Assembly (NCBI GenBank): GCA_044228285.1
Contig: JBGAVD010000004.1
Location: 62,001 to 126,000, forward strand
DNA length: 64,000 nucleotides
Reading direction: 5' to 3'
From: JBBATK01 sp044228285
GTDB lineage: Bacteria; Bacteroidota; Ignavibacteria; Kapaibacteriales; NICIL-2
Below are positions 7,545-19,300 of the stretch, one piece after another (positions within the stretch are counted from its first letter, which is position 1; each line of letters begins with the position of its first letter). Made by a program: the position numbers and the translations under genes. The notes beneath the pieces are model-generated. The model was not told the DNA's origin, searched no databases, and saw only the letters and a program-made list of their open reading frames with translations.

Positions 7545-8968
7545 ATCGTTGACACGTCCCTTCGATACAGCCGATCTATTCTAGGCAGGTTGTATGTCAA
7601 GCCTCAGTAGCAACCGAGAACGTCAAGTACAGTTAAGCGAAGTAGAACAAATCATAACTCGATCTGTTCAAGAGAGCTGTCAGTAACGAATGCAATTGAA
7701 TCGTCCACAATAACTCCAGCCCTGAGGCTGTCGTCTCCATTTGACATAAACAGGTATACTGAGGAGCCGGGAAAATGAAGGGGCCGATCAACCCCAGTAC
7801 CTTTGTTGGCCTCAGCGACAATGTTGCGGTAGGATGTTGATGCTTTAGCGTGTGGTAGCTTCACTAGGACTACAGAAATCTTCACTCAATTCGTCAAGAG
7901 AGTACAGTGTCAAGAGTAATGTGCGAGTATACCTAGGCCAGAGACCTTGGGTGTCTGGTCTACAGAAGATCGTAGCCTTGCCAATACTATCTCAAGCTAC
8001 CGGTTGGCAGGCGCGTTTCTACATAAGACTATTCTGCAATGCTGGGTGGCATGAGTACAGGGGAGCACGATTGTTGAGATAGGTTCAGGTGAGCCCTGGG
8101 AAGTCTACTAGAGATACTGCTGCAAGCAAGGATAGTGCTTGAGAGTTTTTATCACTCCAACTGTATCACTCCAACTTGTTGTTGTTCTTTGATCATGGTA
8201 GAATTCTCCGAGTCTTGATTGGTATGGTTACACTTCTTCGTACTAATGTCGTTGGTGATCACGTTCCTCCGTGTATTCTTTTGCAGTACTTGGCTCAGGT
8301 ATGGCTTTAGGTTGAAGTCGTTAGGTGTTGACTCACGCGGCCGTATACCATTGTTGTACAGTTAGGTAGTATCAAGTTCTTGTTTTGCAATCAATGAGTG
8401 ACGGAGGAGCAAAGATGAGACGAAGTCGAAGACTTCATCCAGAGCAAACACCAAGCCTGCACTCAGTGTTCGGACCGAGCAACATTCCTTAAGGAGGAGA
8501 TGCTCAACTGCCCTCCAAACTAGTAAGTGCTCGAATATGATAGGTGGTTATTGTCTAGACCTCAACGAACTACAGTCATGGAATAGAGTGTGTTTGGTAA
8601 CACTTGTACCTGAAGGCTAGAGCTGGAGGCCGCACAGACACTAGTGTTTAAGGCAATCTGAAATGTAGAGCTCTGCAATCACGGGTCACGAAGCAAGAGG
8701 GAATTGGCGCTTGGAGAGTGCTCGGTCTTATTTTCGGGTTCAGCCATGAATTGTGCAAGTGGAATATTTCACTTGTTGAAAATTTTCTTCTTTGTGAGGT
8801 AGTCTCCAGCCCTGAAATTTGTGTGCACGTAAAAGCAACCTGCTACAGTGAGTGTTTCTTATGGATGAGTTCAGCAGTCGATAGTCAGGGGAGATAATCC
8901 GATGAGCCATCCTTCAGACAGAGATACCCGCTTTTCTCACGAGAGTTAATTAAACAACGAGGTGAACA
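7545..8968. other. 1.4 kb gene-poor region upstream of dnaA
   Basis: No confident gene. A minus-strand frame at 7885-7652 (77 residues, GTG start, begins VKISVVLVKLPHAK in-frame) has protein-like composition but no ribosome-binding site and no recognised relatives, so I leave it as a possibility only. A 14-base unit TATCACTCCAACT(G/T) is tandemly duplicated at 8150-8177. This is where an origin could lie, but no TTATCCACA-like DnaA box cluster is visible; the best single match (TCGTCCACA, near 7701) has two mismatches. A TATTTTCG near 8721 is a weak -7 element candidate. Confidence 0.5.
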
Positions 8969-10468
8969 TTGGCTAAGAAAGCTGATGCGCTGCATTTGTT
9001 TCCCCAAACGCAGCAAAACGTATCGACTCAGAAGAAATCAACAACACGGAAAGAAGCGATGGGAGAACTGAGCGATCTTGAAGTGTTATGGCGTCGTTCG
9101 TTAGACATCATTCGCGACAACATCTCCACTCAAGTATTCAAGACGTGGTTCGAACCTATTAAGGTATTGAGCTTTGAAGATGATGAAGTGACGATTCAAG
9201 TTCCCAGCCAATTCTATTACGAGTGGTTGGAAGAGCACTACAATACGCTCATTCAGCGTAGTGTCTTCCAAGTGTTTGGTGCTGACGTTAGTTTGAAGTA
9301 TCAAGTAGTTATCGATAACACTCAAGAGTCATTGGAGCAGCGCACCATTACTTTGCCTGGTATGCGCAACTCCGGTCATACTCCTATTCAGTCGAAGCTA
9401 CCATTCATCCCGGCTTCACCAACTCAAGGTGCTTTTGCCAGCTACCTAAATCCACGCTATACCTTTGATAACTTCATCAGTGGCGAAAGCAACCAATTGG
9501 CCTATTCTGCTTCTTTGGCTGTGACGGAGAATCCTGGAAAAACACGTTTTAACCCCTTGGTTATCTACGGGAACACAGGATTGGGTAAAACCCACCTTAT
9601 TCAGGCTATAGGCAATCGGATCCTAGAAAAGAACAAGCGCGCTCGTGTACTCTACACAACCAGCGAGCGTTTTACGATGGAGTACGTCAGTGCCCTTCAG
9701 ACACATAAATTCAGCGAGTTTACCGCTTACTATCGCAGTATGGACGTGTTGATTGTGGATGACATTCAGTTCTTTTCGGGCAAAGAGAAAACTCAAGACA
9801 ACTTCTTCCACACCTTCAATGCCTTGCATCAAGGTGGAAAGCAGATTATTCTCACAAGTGATGTTTCGCCCAAGGAACTTAAAGACATCGATGCTCGTTT
9901 GATTTCCCGATTCCAGTGGGGATTGACAGCAGATATTCAAGCACCTGATTTCGAAATGCGTCTTGCAATCGTCAACAAGAAGAGTGCTGACGAAGGTCTG
10001 ATACTTCCGCCGGACATAGCAGAGTACATTGCTCGTCACGTTAGCTCGAGCATTCGACACATCGAAGGTTGCTTGATTAGCTTGTTTGCAAAGGTATCTC
10101 TCGATCGCCGCGAAATCAGTACAGAGCTGGTAAAAGAGGTCGTACACTCAGTGATCGGAGAGTCTCGCCAACGTCCATTGTCGATGGAAGACATAAAAAA
10201 TGTGGTTTCATCGTACTATAATCTTCCTGTCGAGCTTCTCGCAGGTAAGACACGGAAGCACGAGATTGTGCTAGCACGTCAAGTTGCGATGTACCTTGCG
10301 AAACAGATGACCAATCTTTCGTTGAAGTCTATTGGATCCTTCTTTGGTGGCCGTGATCACACGACGGTCTTACACTCTATACAGATGATTGAGAACTACT
10401 TCGATACGGACAAAACTGTCTCTCAGTCAGTTGAGCATCTGCAGCGTAAACTCTCTCGCGAGTACTAA
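8969..10468 (+). CDS. dnaA: chromosomal replication initiator protein DnaA
   Basis: DnaA binds origin boxes and melts DNA to start replication. The frame gives domain I (LEVLWRRSLDIIRDN, STQVFKTWFEPI), a short linker, the AAA+ domain with YGNTGLGKTHL (Walker A, residues 201-208), VLIVDDIQFFSGK (Walker B) and a box VII arginine region, then the C-terminal DNA-binding domain with GRDHTTVLHS. I start at a TTG (8969) because GAGGTGA stands just before it; this gives 499 residues. The first in-frame ATG (9059, residue 31) is closer to the usual N-terminus of the family and is a real alternative. No dnaN follows; ftsH is convergent. Confidence 0.95.
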   Translation: MAKKADALHLFPQTQQNVSTQKKSTTRKEAMGELSDLEVLWRRSLDIIRDNISTQVFKTWFEPIKVLSFEDDEVTIQVPSQFYYEWLEEHYNTLIQRSVFQVFGADVSLKYQVVIDNTQESLEQRTITLPGMRNSGHTPIQSKLPFIPASPTQGAFASYLNPRYTFDNFISGESNQLAYSASLAVTENPGKTRFNPLVIYGNTGLGKTHLIQAIGNRILEKNKRARVLYTTSERFTMEYVSALQTHKFSEFTAYYRSMDVLIVDDIQFFSGKEKTQDNFFHTFNALHQGGKQIILTSDVSPKELKDIDARLISRFQWGLTADIQAPDFEMRLAIVNKKSADEGLILPPDIAEYIARHVSSSIRHIEGCLISLFAKVSLDRREISTELVKEVVHSVIGESRQRPLSMEDIKNVVSSYYNLPVELLAGKTRKHEIVLARQVAMYLAKQMTNLSLKSIGSFFGGRDHTTVLHSIQMIENYFDTDKTVSQSVEHLQRKLSREY

Positions 10469-10504
10469 GGTTCAAATCGTTTCGTTTCGGTATCAATGCC
10501 ATTC

Positions 10505-10544
10505 ATGAGCGACAAAAAGCATAGCTTTTGTCGCTCATTTTGTT
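10505..10544 (+). terminator. terminator after dnaA
   Basis: ATGAGCGACAAAA(A)GC-ATA-GCTTTTGTCGCTCAT folds into a long hairpin, followed by TTTTGTTTG. It lies 36 bases after the dnaA stop codon. Confidence 0.85.
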
Positions 10545-10986
10545 TGTCGCAGCCTCATTCTCATCCCACCATGAACGTCAGTGAAAAGCCGCCATTTTTA
10601 ACCTAAGTGAAGTATCGCTAAACATGTTTTCGGCTGTTCTCTTCATCCAAAATCTCAATCAGTGTGGGAACTTAGGCTTAGTGTGGCAATAGCGCGAGAT
10701 GCTAGTTCAAAAGCCTCACATCGTTGATCAAATAGACGCTTAATGCTAAGGGCATCGATCGACGTACTGAGCACGAGGGCAATGCAACGGAGCAGAGCTT
10801 ACGCGCGCTGTGCATAATCAATGTGAATTCATTGCAAGCACTCAAATAGGAGAAACAGGGACACAGACTCTTGAGGAAGAAGCAGTTTTCTTGTAGGGCG
10901 CTAAAGCGAAGCACAAACGGGTGTATAGGGCGGCTTAGAAAGAGTAGTAGAGGAGTGAAGGCTGGAATAGCCTGGACGTGGGGAGA
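10545..10986. other. gene-free interval between convergent dnaA and ftsH terminators
   Basis: About 440 bases bounded by the two terminator hairpins. I see no gene, RNA fold or repeat that I can support. Confidence 0.5.
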
Positions 10987-11036
10987 TTTTGCTACGTGCC
11001 GGGCCAAAGGCCCGACACGTAAGAAAAATCAAAGTA
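10987..11036 (-). terminator. bidirectional terminator after ftsH
   Basis: GATTTTGCTACGTGCCGGGCC-AAA-GGCCCGACACGTAAGAAAAATC: the GC-rich stem is flanked by T-runs in the minus direction and by A/T tracts on the other side. It is the first strong hairpin beyond the ftsH stop codon. Confidence 0.75.
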
Positions 11037-11097
11037 CTTTCAGAGGGAGAATGTTGACCGCAGTAAAGGGTGCTTCAATATATCGAAAACCAACAAG

Positions 11098-13098
11098 CTA
11101 CTCGCGAGCTGGATCGATACCTGCGCGAGAAATCTCTGACTCAAAACTTGTTGGCGTCGGAATCGTACCAGATACATCACCTGGTGCCAGCTCTTCGCCA
11201 CGAATGAGAGTATCAAGTTGTTCGCTATCGAGTGTTTCGCGTTCAAGCAACTTTAGAGAAAGGCGATGAAGTAGTTCCAAGTGGTCACGGAGAAGCTGTT
11301 CCGTTTCATCGGCAAGCGTATGTAAGGTACGCGATACTTCCTCATCAATGAGTTGAGCTACTTGTTCGCTGTATTCTCGGGTATGACCATAGTCGCGACC
11401 AAGAAAGACTTCCTGACTGCCCGACGCAGCGTAATTAACAGGCCCAATGCGATCATTCATACCCCACTCACGGATCATTTTACGAGTGAGTTGGGTAGCT
11501 CGTTCTAGATCATTGGAAGCACCAGTTGTGTATTGATTGAAAACGATTTTCTCGGCAGCGCGACCAGCAAGCAGGCACTTCACACGCGTTTCGATGTACT
11601 CTTTCGACATTGTATGTACATCTTCCTTCGGCAGGTAAGACGTAACACCGAGGGCCGGACCGCGAGGGATGATGCTTACTTTGTGAACAGGGTCACTGTG
11701 TGGGAGCAACTTTCCTGCGAGGGCGTGTCCCATTTCATGATACGACGTCGTCTTCTTTTCTTGATCGCTCAGGACCATGCTTTTGCGCTCAACGCCCATA
11801 AGCATTTTGTCTTTTGCTTGTTCGAAGTCATACATGGTTACTTGGTTGCTATTTCTCCGTGCGGCATAGAGTGCAGCCTCATTAACGAGATTTGCAAGAT
11901 CTGCTCCACTGGCTCCTGGTGTGCCACGCGCCACCACGTTGAGATCGACATCAGCGCTGAGTGGAGTATTGCGCGTATGAACGCGTAAGATGCCTTCGCG
12001 ACCTTTGACATCAGGACGATCGACCACGATGTGTCGGTCAAAGCGCCCCGGACGAAGTAGAGCTGGATCCAATACATCCGCGCGATTAGTTGCCGCGATG
12101 ATGATGACACCGTTATTGACTTCAAAGCCATCCATTTCAACCAGCAATTGGTTGAGAGTTTGTTCACGTTCATCATGTCCACCACCAAGGCCTGCACCAC
12201 GATGGCGACCAACTGCATCAATTTCATCGATAAAGACAATACAAGGTGCGTTACGTTTCGCTTGATCGAAGAGATCTCGCACGCGGCTAGCACCGACACC
12301 GACGAACATTTCTACGAAGTCAGCACCAGAAATGGAGAAAAAGGGAACATTCGCTTCACCAGAAACGGCTCGAGCGAGGAGCGTTTTTCCCGTTCCAGGA
12401 GGACCTAAGAGCAGAACACCCTTTGGAATTTTGCCACCGAGGCGCTGAAACTTCTGGGGTTCTTTGAGGAAGTCAACGACTTCCTGCAGTTCAAATTTTG
12501 CCTCTTCAGCCCCTGCAACATCGATGAAAGTTGTACGCTTAGCTTGATCGGTGGAGAGTCGAGTACGTGCTTTGCCAAACGAGAAAATATTACGTGGTCC
12601 ACCCTGACCTCCGCCTTGCATACGGCGCATCATCATAAAAAAGACCACGGGAACACCGATCCACATAAGTACGGTTAGTACCGTACCAAGCCAAGTGCTA
12701 TCGCTTTGTTCATACTGCCAACTAATGCCGTGGGAAGCCCAGATTTCTTCGCTTTTTGAGTCTACAACGCCAAGTTTGGTGACAAAGTACTGAACAGAAT
12801 GTTCCTTACCCTCAATGGCGATTGGCCGAGGAGCCTTGAGTTCGCCTTGAAACTCGAAATCGTTGAGGTTGCTTTTCGTGATGACAGCGGATTTGATCGC
12901 GTCCTCGTTAAGAAGGCGAACATATTCCGTGTAGCTGACCGGATAAGCCTGGCGAGTACTGTGAGACAAGAACATATAGCCAAGGGCAACGGCGACTATG
13001 ATGACTACCCAGATTAAGACAGAGCGAACAACTTTGCCGACTTGGGTATCGTCGTCGTTATTCAAAGGAGGTCGCTGAGGAGAGTTTTTAGAGCTCAT
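11098..13098 (-). CDS. ftsH: ATP-dependent zinc metalloprotease FtsH
   Basis: FtsH is a membrane-anchored hexamer that unfolds and degrades membrane and short-lived cytosolic proteins. From the ATG at 13098 it has 666 residues: a first membrane helix (SVLIWVVIIVAVALGYMF), a periplasmic domain, a second helix (VLTVLMWIGVPVVFFMMM), the glycine-rich linker, then AAA+ with LLGPPGTGKTLLARA, IVFIDEIDAVG and the second region of homology ATNRADVLDPALLRPGRFDR, and the M41 protease with HEMGH at residues 454-458. The fourth position is Met where most FtsH have Ala (HEAGH); the metal-binding His and Glu are kept. An earlier start at 13119 adds seven residues of poor likelihood. It is convergent with dnaA and divergent from the giant surface gene. 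Confidence 0.95.
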   Translation of the reverse strand: MSSKNSPQRPPLNNDDDTQVGKVVRSVLIWVVIIVAVALGYMFLSHSTRQAYPVSYTEYVRLLNEDAIKSAVITKSNLNDFEFQGELKAPRPIAIEGKEHSVQYFVTKLGVVDSKSEEIWASHGISWQYEQSDSTWLGTVLTVLMWIGVPVVFFMMMRRMQGGGQGGPRNIFSFGKARTRLSTDQAKRTTFIDVAGAEEAKFELQEVVDFLKEPQKFQRLGGKIPKGVLLLGPPGTGKTLLARAVSGEANVPFFSISGADFVEMFVGVGASRVRDLFDQAKRNAPCIVFIDEIDAVGRHRGAGLGGGHDEREQTLNQLLVEMDGFEVNNGVIIIAATNRADVLDPALLRPGRFDRHIVVDRPDVKGREGILRVHTRNTPLSADVDLNVVARGTPGASGADLANLVNEAALYAARRNSNQVTMYDFEQAKDKMLMGVERKSMVLSDQEKKTTSYHEMGHALAGKLLPHSDPVHKVSIIPRGPALGVTSYLPKEDVHTMSKEYIETRVKCLLAGRAAEKIVFNQYTTGASNDLERATQLTRKMIREWGMNDRIGPVNYAASGSQEVFLGRDYGHTREYSEQVAQLIDEEVSRTLHTLADETEQLLRDHLELLHRLSLKLLERETLDSEQLDTLIRGEELAPGDVSGTIPTPTSFESEISRAGIDPARE

Positions 13099-13385
13099 GA
13101 ACAATACAATAGGATACAAAAATTGCGTTACACAATGTCAGTGGACGGACGTGCCGGACTGTTGGTGTACGCGTGCCAAAATATTTGTGCACACACTAAC
13201 TCCAACCAGCATCACAGCTTGCTTTTGGAACATTTCGTCTGTAAATTACACAATATCAAAGTACCACACGGTACTCTACCGAAATCTGTTGGACAGGTTT
13301 TCGCGCTGCAATCGAATAGGGACGATGCATAGTTATTGCAGCCTCATTGAGACACACATACATTTTTCACATTCATGGGGATATC

Positions 13386-16300
13386 ATGAACCGCACACAG
13401 AGTTTGCTTTCGTTCGTGCTACTATTTCTGGTTACCGGTAGTATCGCTTATTCGCAGGGGATTAGTTCGACTGCATTTTCAAGTACAACGTCGACCTACT
13501 CGAGTATCATTGGGCAGTCTGGCACCACGCTCCTATTTGATAGCGACAACTCGAGCGAGACGACGAATGATGATGGATACTATACCGGTATTCAACTTGG
13601 TTTTAGTTTCAACTACATGGGTAATACCTACACATCGATTGCTTGCAATGCAAACGGTTTTGCACTGCTAGGTGGCAACAATGTTAGTGGTAACTCTTGG
13701 GTGCCAGATCTTAGTGGTACTTATGGAACCAGCGGTAGACCTGTACTCGCTCCATTTTGGACTGACATGGAACTTATCGAGGGCACAGGCGGATCCTTTC
13801 TTGGATACGCTACAACCGGGAGCGCTCCAAACAGAGTGTTTACCTTAGAGTGGAATAAAACAGAGTGGACCTATACAAGTGGAATCTTGTCGATGTCATT
13901 TCAGATTAAACTCTACGAAAACTCTGGCGCAGTAGAATACATATATCAGCAAGAGGATAGCGAATCAGCTACTCAGACCATTGGAACTGGAATTTCTTCA
14001 GCCGCCACTGGTAGTGGGTCGTTTTTGACCATCGTTTCCAATAGTTACTCTTCCGTGAGTTCAACGAATGCCTATACAATAGATTCGCGTCCATCTTCAA
14101 ACACGCGTTTGAGCTTCGTTCCTTTCTCAACATTTCATGCTACTCCAACAAGTTTCAGTGCAACGAACGTGTCGCCAAGTGGCATGACCCTCAATTGGAC
14201 CAACAACGCCTCGTCTGCCTATGCCGCGAGCATTTTCGTTTCGACTGATAACATCAATTTCAGTTCACTCACCAGCGTAGCAATGAGTGGAACTGGAAAC
14301 TACTCAAAGGCGATTAGCGGGTTGACGTCGGGAGTGACCTATTACTTCAAGATTTATGCAATATCCAACGAGGGAACCAGTTCTCCCTTGACTGGTTCAC
14401 AAGCCACCCCTACTCAGCCACTTTCAGGAGTTCGGCAAATCCCAAGTGCCAACTATCCGAATATTAAGACCGCGATCGACAGTATGGCTGCGTATGGTGT
14501 GAATGGTCCTTTGACCTTTGAACTTGGCTCAACATACACGAGCTCAAGTGAACCGTCGTTACCTCTCACTTTCGCTCCAGTGCAGGGAGCGTCTGCAACG
14601 AATGTCATTACTTTGCGTCCAGCGAGTGGAGTGACGAATGCTGTTATTAGTGGCTCAAACTCCACAGCCTTGATACTTCTCAATGGTATCGACTACTTTG
14701 TGATTGACGGTCGTCCGGGCGGAACAGGCACAACCAGTCAGCTAACCATCGAGAATACACTAGCTAGTACGACTACCACCATAAAGATTCAAGCTGACGC
14801 TACCTTCAATACCATCAAGTATTGTACTATTCGAGGTTCGTCGAACTCTAGCTCCTACGGAACCATCTACTTCAGCACTGGAACTACGGTAGGGAATAAC
14901 TTCAACACCATTTCCAACAATGACATTCGTGAAGGAACTGCGGGTACTTTGCAAGACATTGGCATTTATGTTACTGGATCCTCAACTTTGTCTTCGCATG
15001 ACAACTCGATCCTCAATAACAACATCTACAACTTTGGTCATAGTGCAAACGCTACCTATGGTTTCTATTGTTCATCCGCCTACTACTACAACTGGACTGT
15101 AACGGGCAATAGCTTCTATCAAACGGCTCCGCGAACAGTTGCTGGTACCAGTGCATTTATGTATATGAGCGAAACTGGCACCAACACCGGAATAGGGAAC
15201 GTGATCACAGGTAATTACTTCGGTGGTACAGCGCCATCATGCGGCGGTTCCGCATGCACGATTACAACCAGTACCACATTCTACGGATTCTACAATGCCG
15301 GATCGACCGCAACCTACGGTACAAAGAATGTCAGCGGCAATCTGATGGCAAATCTTAACATCACTACAAGCAGCACGACAATCTACCTGATGTATAATCT
15401 CAACAATGAGAGCACATTTTCGAACAATGTGATCGGTAGCAGCAGTGCGGCCAGCTCTATTGTGATTAACTACACGGGCACATCGGTAGCTTCGGTATAC
15501 GGTGCCTATGTTAATCCAGTTGCTGCTCTGAATGAGAATATGACCGTAAGCGGTAATACCATTGGCGGTATTACGATGAACGCTTCATCTACAGGCGCTT
15601 ACGCTTTTTATGGTCTGTACTGGGCTTCAGGATTCTTCAGCAGTGCTTCTTCTATTACCAACAACCTGATTGGAAGCACTTCCGTATCGAATTCTATCAA
15701 TGCTGCTGCTAGTGGTAGTACTAACGGCCAATCAGTGCGTGGTATGTTCCTCGCGAGTGTGACGGCGAATGCTGGATTGAATGTATCAAATAACACCATC
15801 GCGAATCTTAACAATGCGAGTACTTACGCAACCAGTGGTGGCTCGTATACGCACGGCATTTTTGGTAGCAGTGGTATACACTTCATTCAGAATAACACGA
15901 TCTATAATCTGACGAACGTTGCCCCAAATACCAGCAGTACCAATACGACAATGTCTGTCGTCGGAATTTTGGAAGGCGCAACAACCGTACCTTCAGGACT
16001 CTCTGGTCATATCATAAGTGGCAACAAAGTCTACAACATTACGAGCACGGCTTCAACTGCTTCGAGCATTTGGATCATGGGTGTCAGCGTTAACGCTTCA
16101 TCATCGTCGAGCCAAGTAAAAGTTATTGGGAACTCAATTCATAGCTTGAGCTCAACATCTTCTGGTACATCCGTTCAGGTTGGATTGTTGACTTTCACTG
16201 CAAGATTCCTTGTAGCTAATAACATGATTCGCCTCGGAATTGATGGAAGTGGCAACAGTCTAACGGGCTCAATTTCCATATATGGAATGTATAAAAATGG

Positions 16301-19300
16301 AACGTTGCCAATCACCAGTGTCTTCAATACTGTGTATGTAGGTGGGACAAGCGTCACCGGAGGCAATACCTTCTGTTTGTGGAGAAGTGCGGTTCCTACT
16401 GTTGGAACAGATAACATTCGTAATAACATTTTCCAGAATGCTAGAACCAATGGATCAGGTACTGGTGCACATATCTGTGTAATGGTGGGCAACGCTTCTG
16501 CAGCCAATGCTGCGGCTGCAAGCTCGCTTTTGACCCTCGATAACAATCTTTACTATCATGCCGGAGCCGGTGGAAACATCGGTGGTATTCTGTACACCCC
16601 AGGCTCAACAATTTACGTATATGCTTCCATGACTGCTTGGCGGGGTGCGTCATCGCAGGATGCAGCTTCAGGTTACTCAGTTCCAGGTTTGGTATTCCCA
16701 ACCGGAACAGTGTCGAACGTCAATCTGCACGTAACAGGCACAACCGCTGCTCGCGGAGGAGGTTCTGCGATCGCTGGCATTAGCGATGATTTTGATGGCG
16801 ATTCACGTCCAGCATCATTCCCAGACATCGGAGCTGATCAATGTGGTTCATGTAACGCAACAGACATCTTCGCACCAACAATTAGCTACTCACCATTGGC
16901 GAACGGAATTGTAGAATCTGTTCGCACAGTTTCTAACGTCAGCATCACGGACTACTCAGGTATCAATACTTCTAGCGGAACCAAGCCAAGACTCTACTTC
17001 AAGAAGTCGACTGATGCAGATACCTATGCGGGCAACTCGAGCACAGATAACGGTTGGAAGTGGGTTGAAGCAAACGGCACAACATCTCCATTTAGCTTCT
17101 CGGTAAACTACGCTTTGTTGCAGTCGAGCCTCGCCGTTGGTGATGTAGTCCAGTACTTCGTGATTGCGCAAGACTTAGCATCCACACCATTTGTTGGAGT
17201 TAATGCTTGTGCCTTCACTTCATTCCCAACCTCTGTAAACATCGCTTCAACGTCCTTCCCAAGTGCCAACTATCGCAGTTACACCATTGCTAACGCATTG
17301 AGCGGTACAATCAATGTTGGCCCTTCAGAGAGCATTACTTCTATCACAAACTCTGGTGGTCTCTTCGACGTTGTGAACTCTCGTGTTATTACTGGAAATG
17401 TTACTGCAGTTGTGACAGGAAATTTGACAGCTGAGACTGGCTCCATTGCCCTCAATGAATTGGTTGAGCACGGCAACGGTGGTTTTACTCTTACAATCCG
17501 TCCTGCGGCTTCAACTACCGACACAATCTCTGGCAGCTTTGCTGGTGGTTTGATACGTTTGAATGGTGCCGATCGTATCATCATTGATGGTCGCCGCGTT
17601 GGTGATCAGAGTGGTACAAACATGACGATTATCAATACTGCAACGACCGGTTCCATTGCAGCCGTTCAGTTTAGCAGCTTGGGTATCGGAGCAGGTGCAA
17701 CAAACGATACGCTGCGTTACTGTACGCTTAAGACAGGTCTTGCAACCAACTCAAGCGGACAGGCAGTTTGGGTAGGTTCAACAACCGTCGGTACCTCAGG
17801 CGATGACAATGATAACAACGCTATCACGGACAACCGAATCTTGGCTTCGTACTATGGTATTCGCGTCATAGCAAGTACGGGTGGTATGAACGACAATCTG
17901 CTCATCCGTGGCAACACGATCGGTGTTGCACCTGGTGGTTCAGCACCTACGGATACCGTTCGTTTCACAGCTATCGATCTAACAGGCGTTGCGAATCTCA
18001 CGATGGATAATAACCTCATCCAGAATGTCAACAATACGACGAGCACTGCAATGGCAGTTGTTTCTCTGACTTCGGTTACTGGTGGGGTAGTATCTCGCAA
18101 TACCCTCAATCGCTGCTACAACGCAGCATCAATAGGAACATCTCCATGTGTGCGTGGTTTCGGAATTGGCTCGGGTGTTTCGAACATACGAATTACAAGA
18201 AACGTCATCGATTCACTGTTCCACCTTCAAACAGGCTCAGGCTACGGTGTGGCTGGAATTGATATTGGTACCGGTCTTCCAAACAGCGGCATTGTGATCG
18301 ATAACAACTTCTTCTCCAACATCTTGTCGGACGGTGATGCATCATTCCAATACGGTATTTACGGTATTCGCACAGGTTATACCTCAACCAGCGGTGGAAT
18401 AAGTATGATTCACAATACCATATTGATGCGGGGAACAACCTTCACGACGACTTCGTGGAAGCCAACGACTGCACCTATTGGTATTGCCAGTGGTAGTACG
18501 GGCATTGACCTTCGCAACAATATGCTCATCAATAACATACAAATCAGCCCTTCCAATGTGTACTTGGGCGTAAGTTATGCAGTGTATTCAGTTGTAGGGT
18601 CTTCCGCCTTCACGGCCAATGATTATAACATGTATCGCATGGGAAGTAATGCTAACTCAGCATTCTCTCTTTTCAACAACACGGCACAAACCAGCCTGGG
18701 TGCTTTACAGCTAGCAAGCTCTGCAAATGCTAACTCAATTATCGGTAGCCCTGCTTTCATTGATAGTACGAATTGTGACTTACACTTAAGTGCAGTTAAC
18801 CCAGGGTACCTTGGTAGTCCAGCTGTTTCATCAGTGGTCAATAACGACTTTGATAATGTAGCGAGAACAGTCTACTACATGGGTGCGGACGAAATACGTC
18901 CAAATTTGAGCATTGGATCGCAGCCTTCTTCCGCGACATTGTGTGTAGGTCAAGCACTGAATCTGAGCGTTAGTGTGACGACTCCGGTTGCTTTTGATGA
19001 CAACGTATCGAGACCAAATCCTTCACTCAGTTACCAATGGTACAAGGGTAGCAGCGCTATTAGTGGCGCAACCACATCTAGTTATAGTATTTCAAGCGTG
19101 GTTACCGGCGACGCAGGCTCGTACACCTGTAGAGTATACGCTTCAAGCATCGACTCAGTGGTGAGCTCAGTTGCTGTTGTTACAGTGAATACGCTGCCAA
19201 ACATTAGTCAGGATCCAGTGGGAGCTAGCAGATGTTTGGGTGCAAACATGATCTTTAGTGGTGTGGCAAGTGGCACGGGTATTGGATACCAGTGGCAGAA

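Noticed and set aside
7652..7885. Minus-strand frame of 77 residues beginning VKISVVLVKL
   Set aside because: Plausible composition but GTG start, no ribosome-binding site, no recognised family and no context. Kept only as a note in the gap entry.
7852..8082. Plus-strand frame of 76 residues
   Set aside because: No start signal and a composition unlike the real genes here; it overlaps the other weak frame.
7545..8968. Replication origin (oriC)
   Set aside because: Position beside dnaA is suggestive, but there is no DnaA-box cluster and no AT-rich unwinding tract I could identify. Left as an open question.
11725..11739. FtsH with HEMGH instead of HEAGH as a defective protease
   Set aside because: The zinc ligands (two His) and the catalytic Glu are intact; the Met is at a variable position, so activity is expected.
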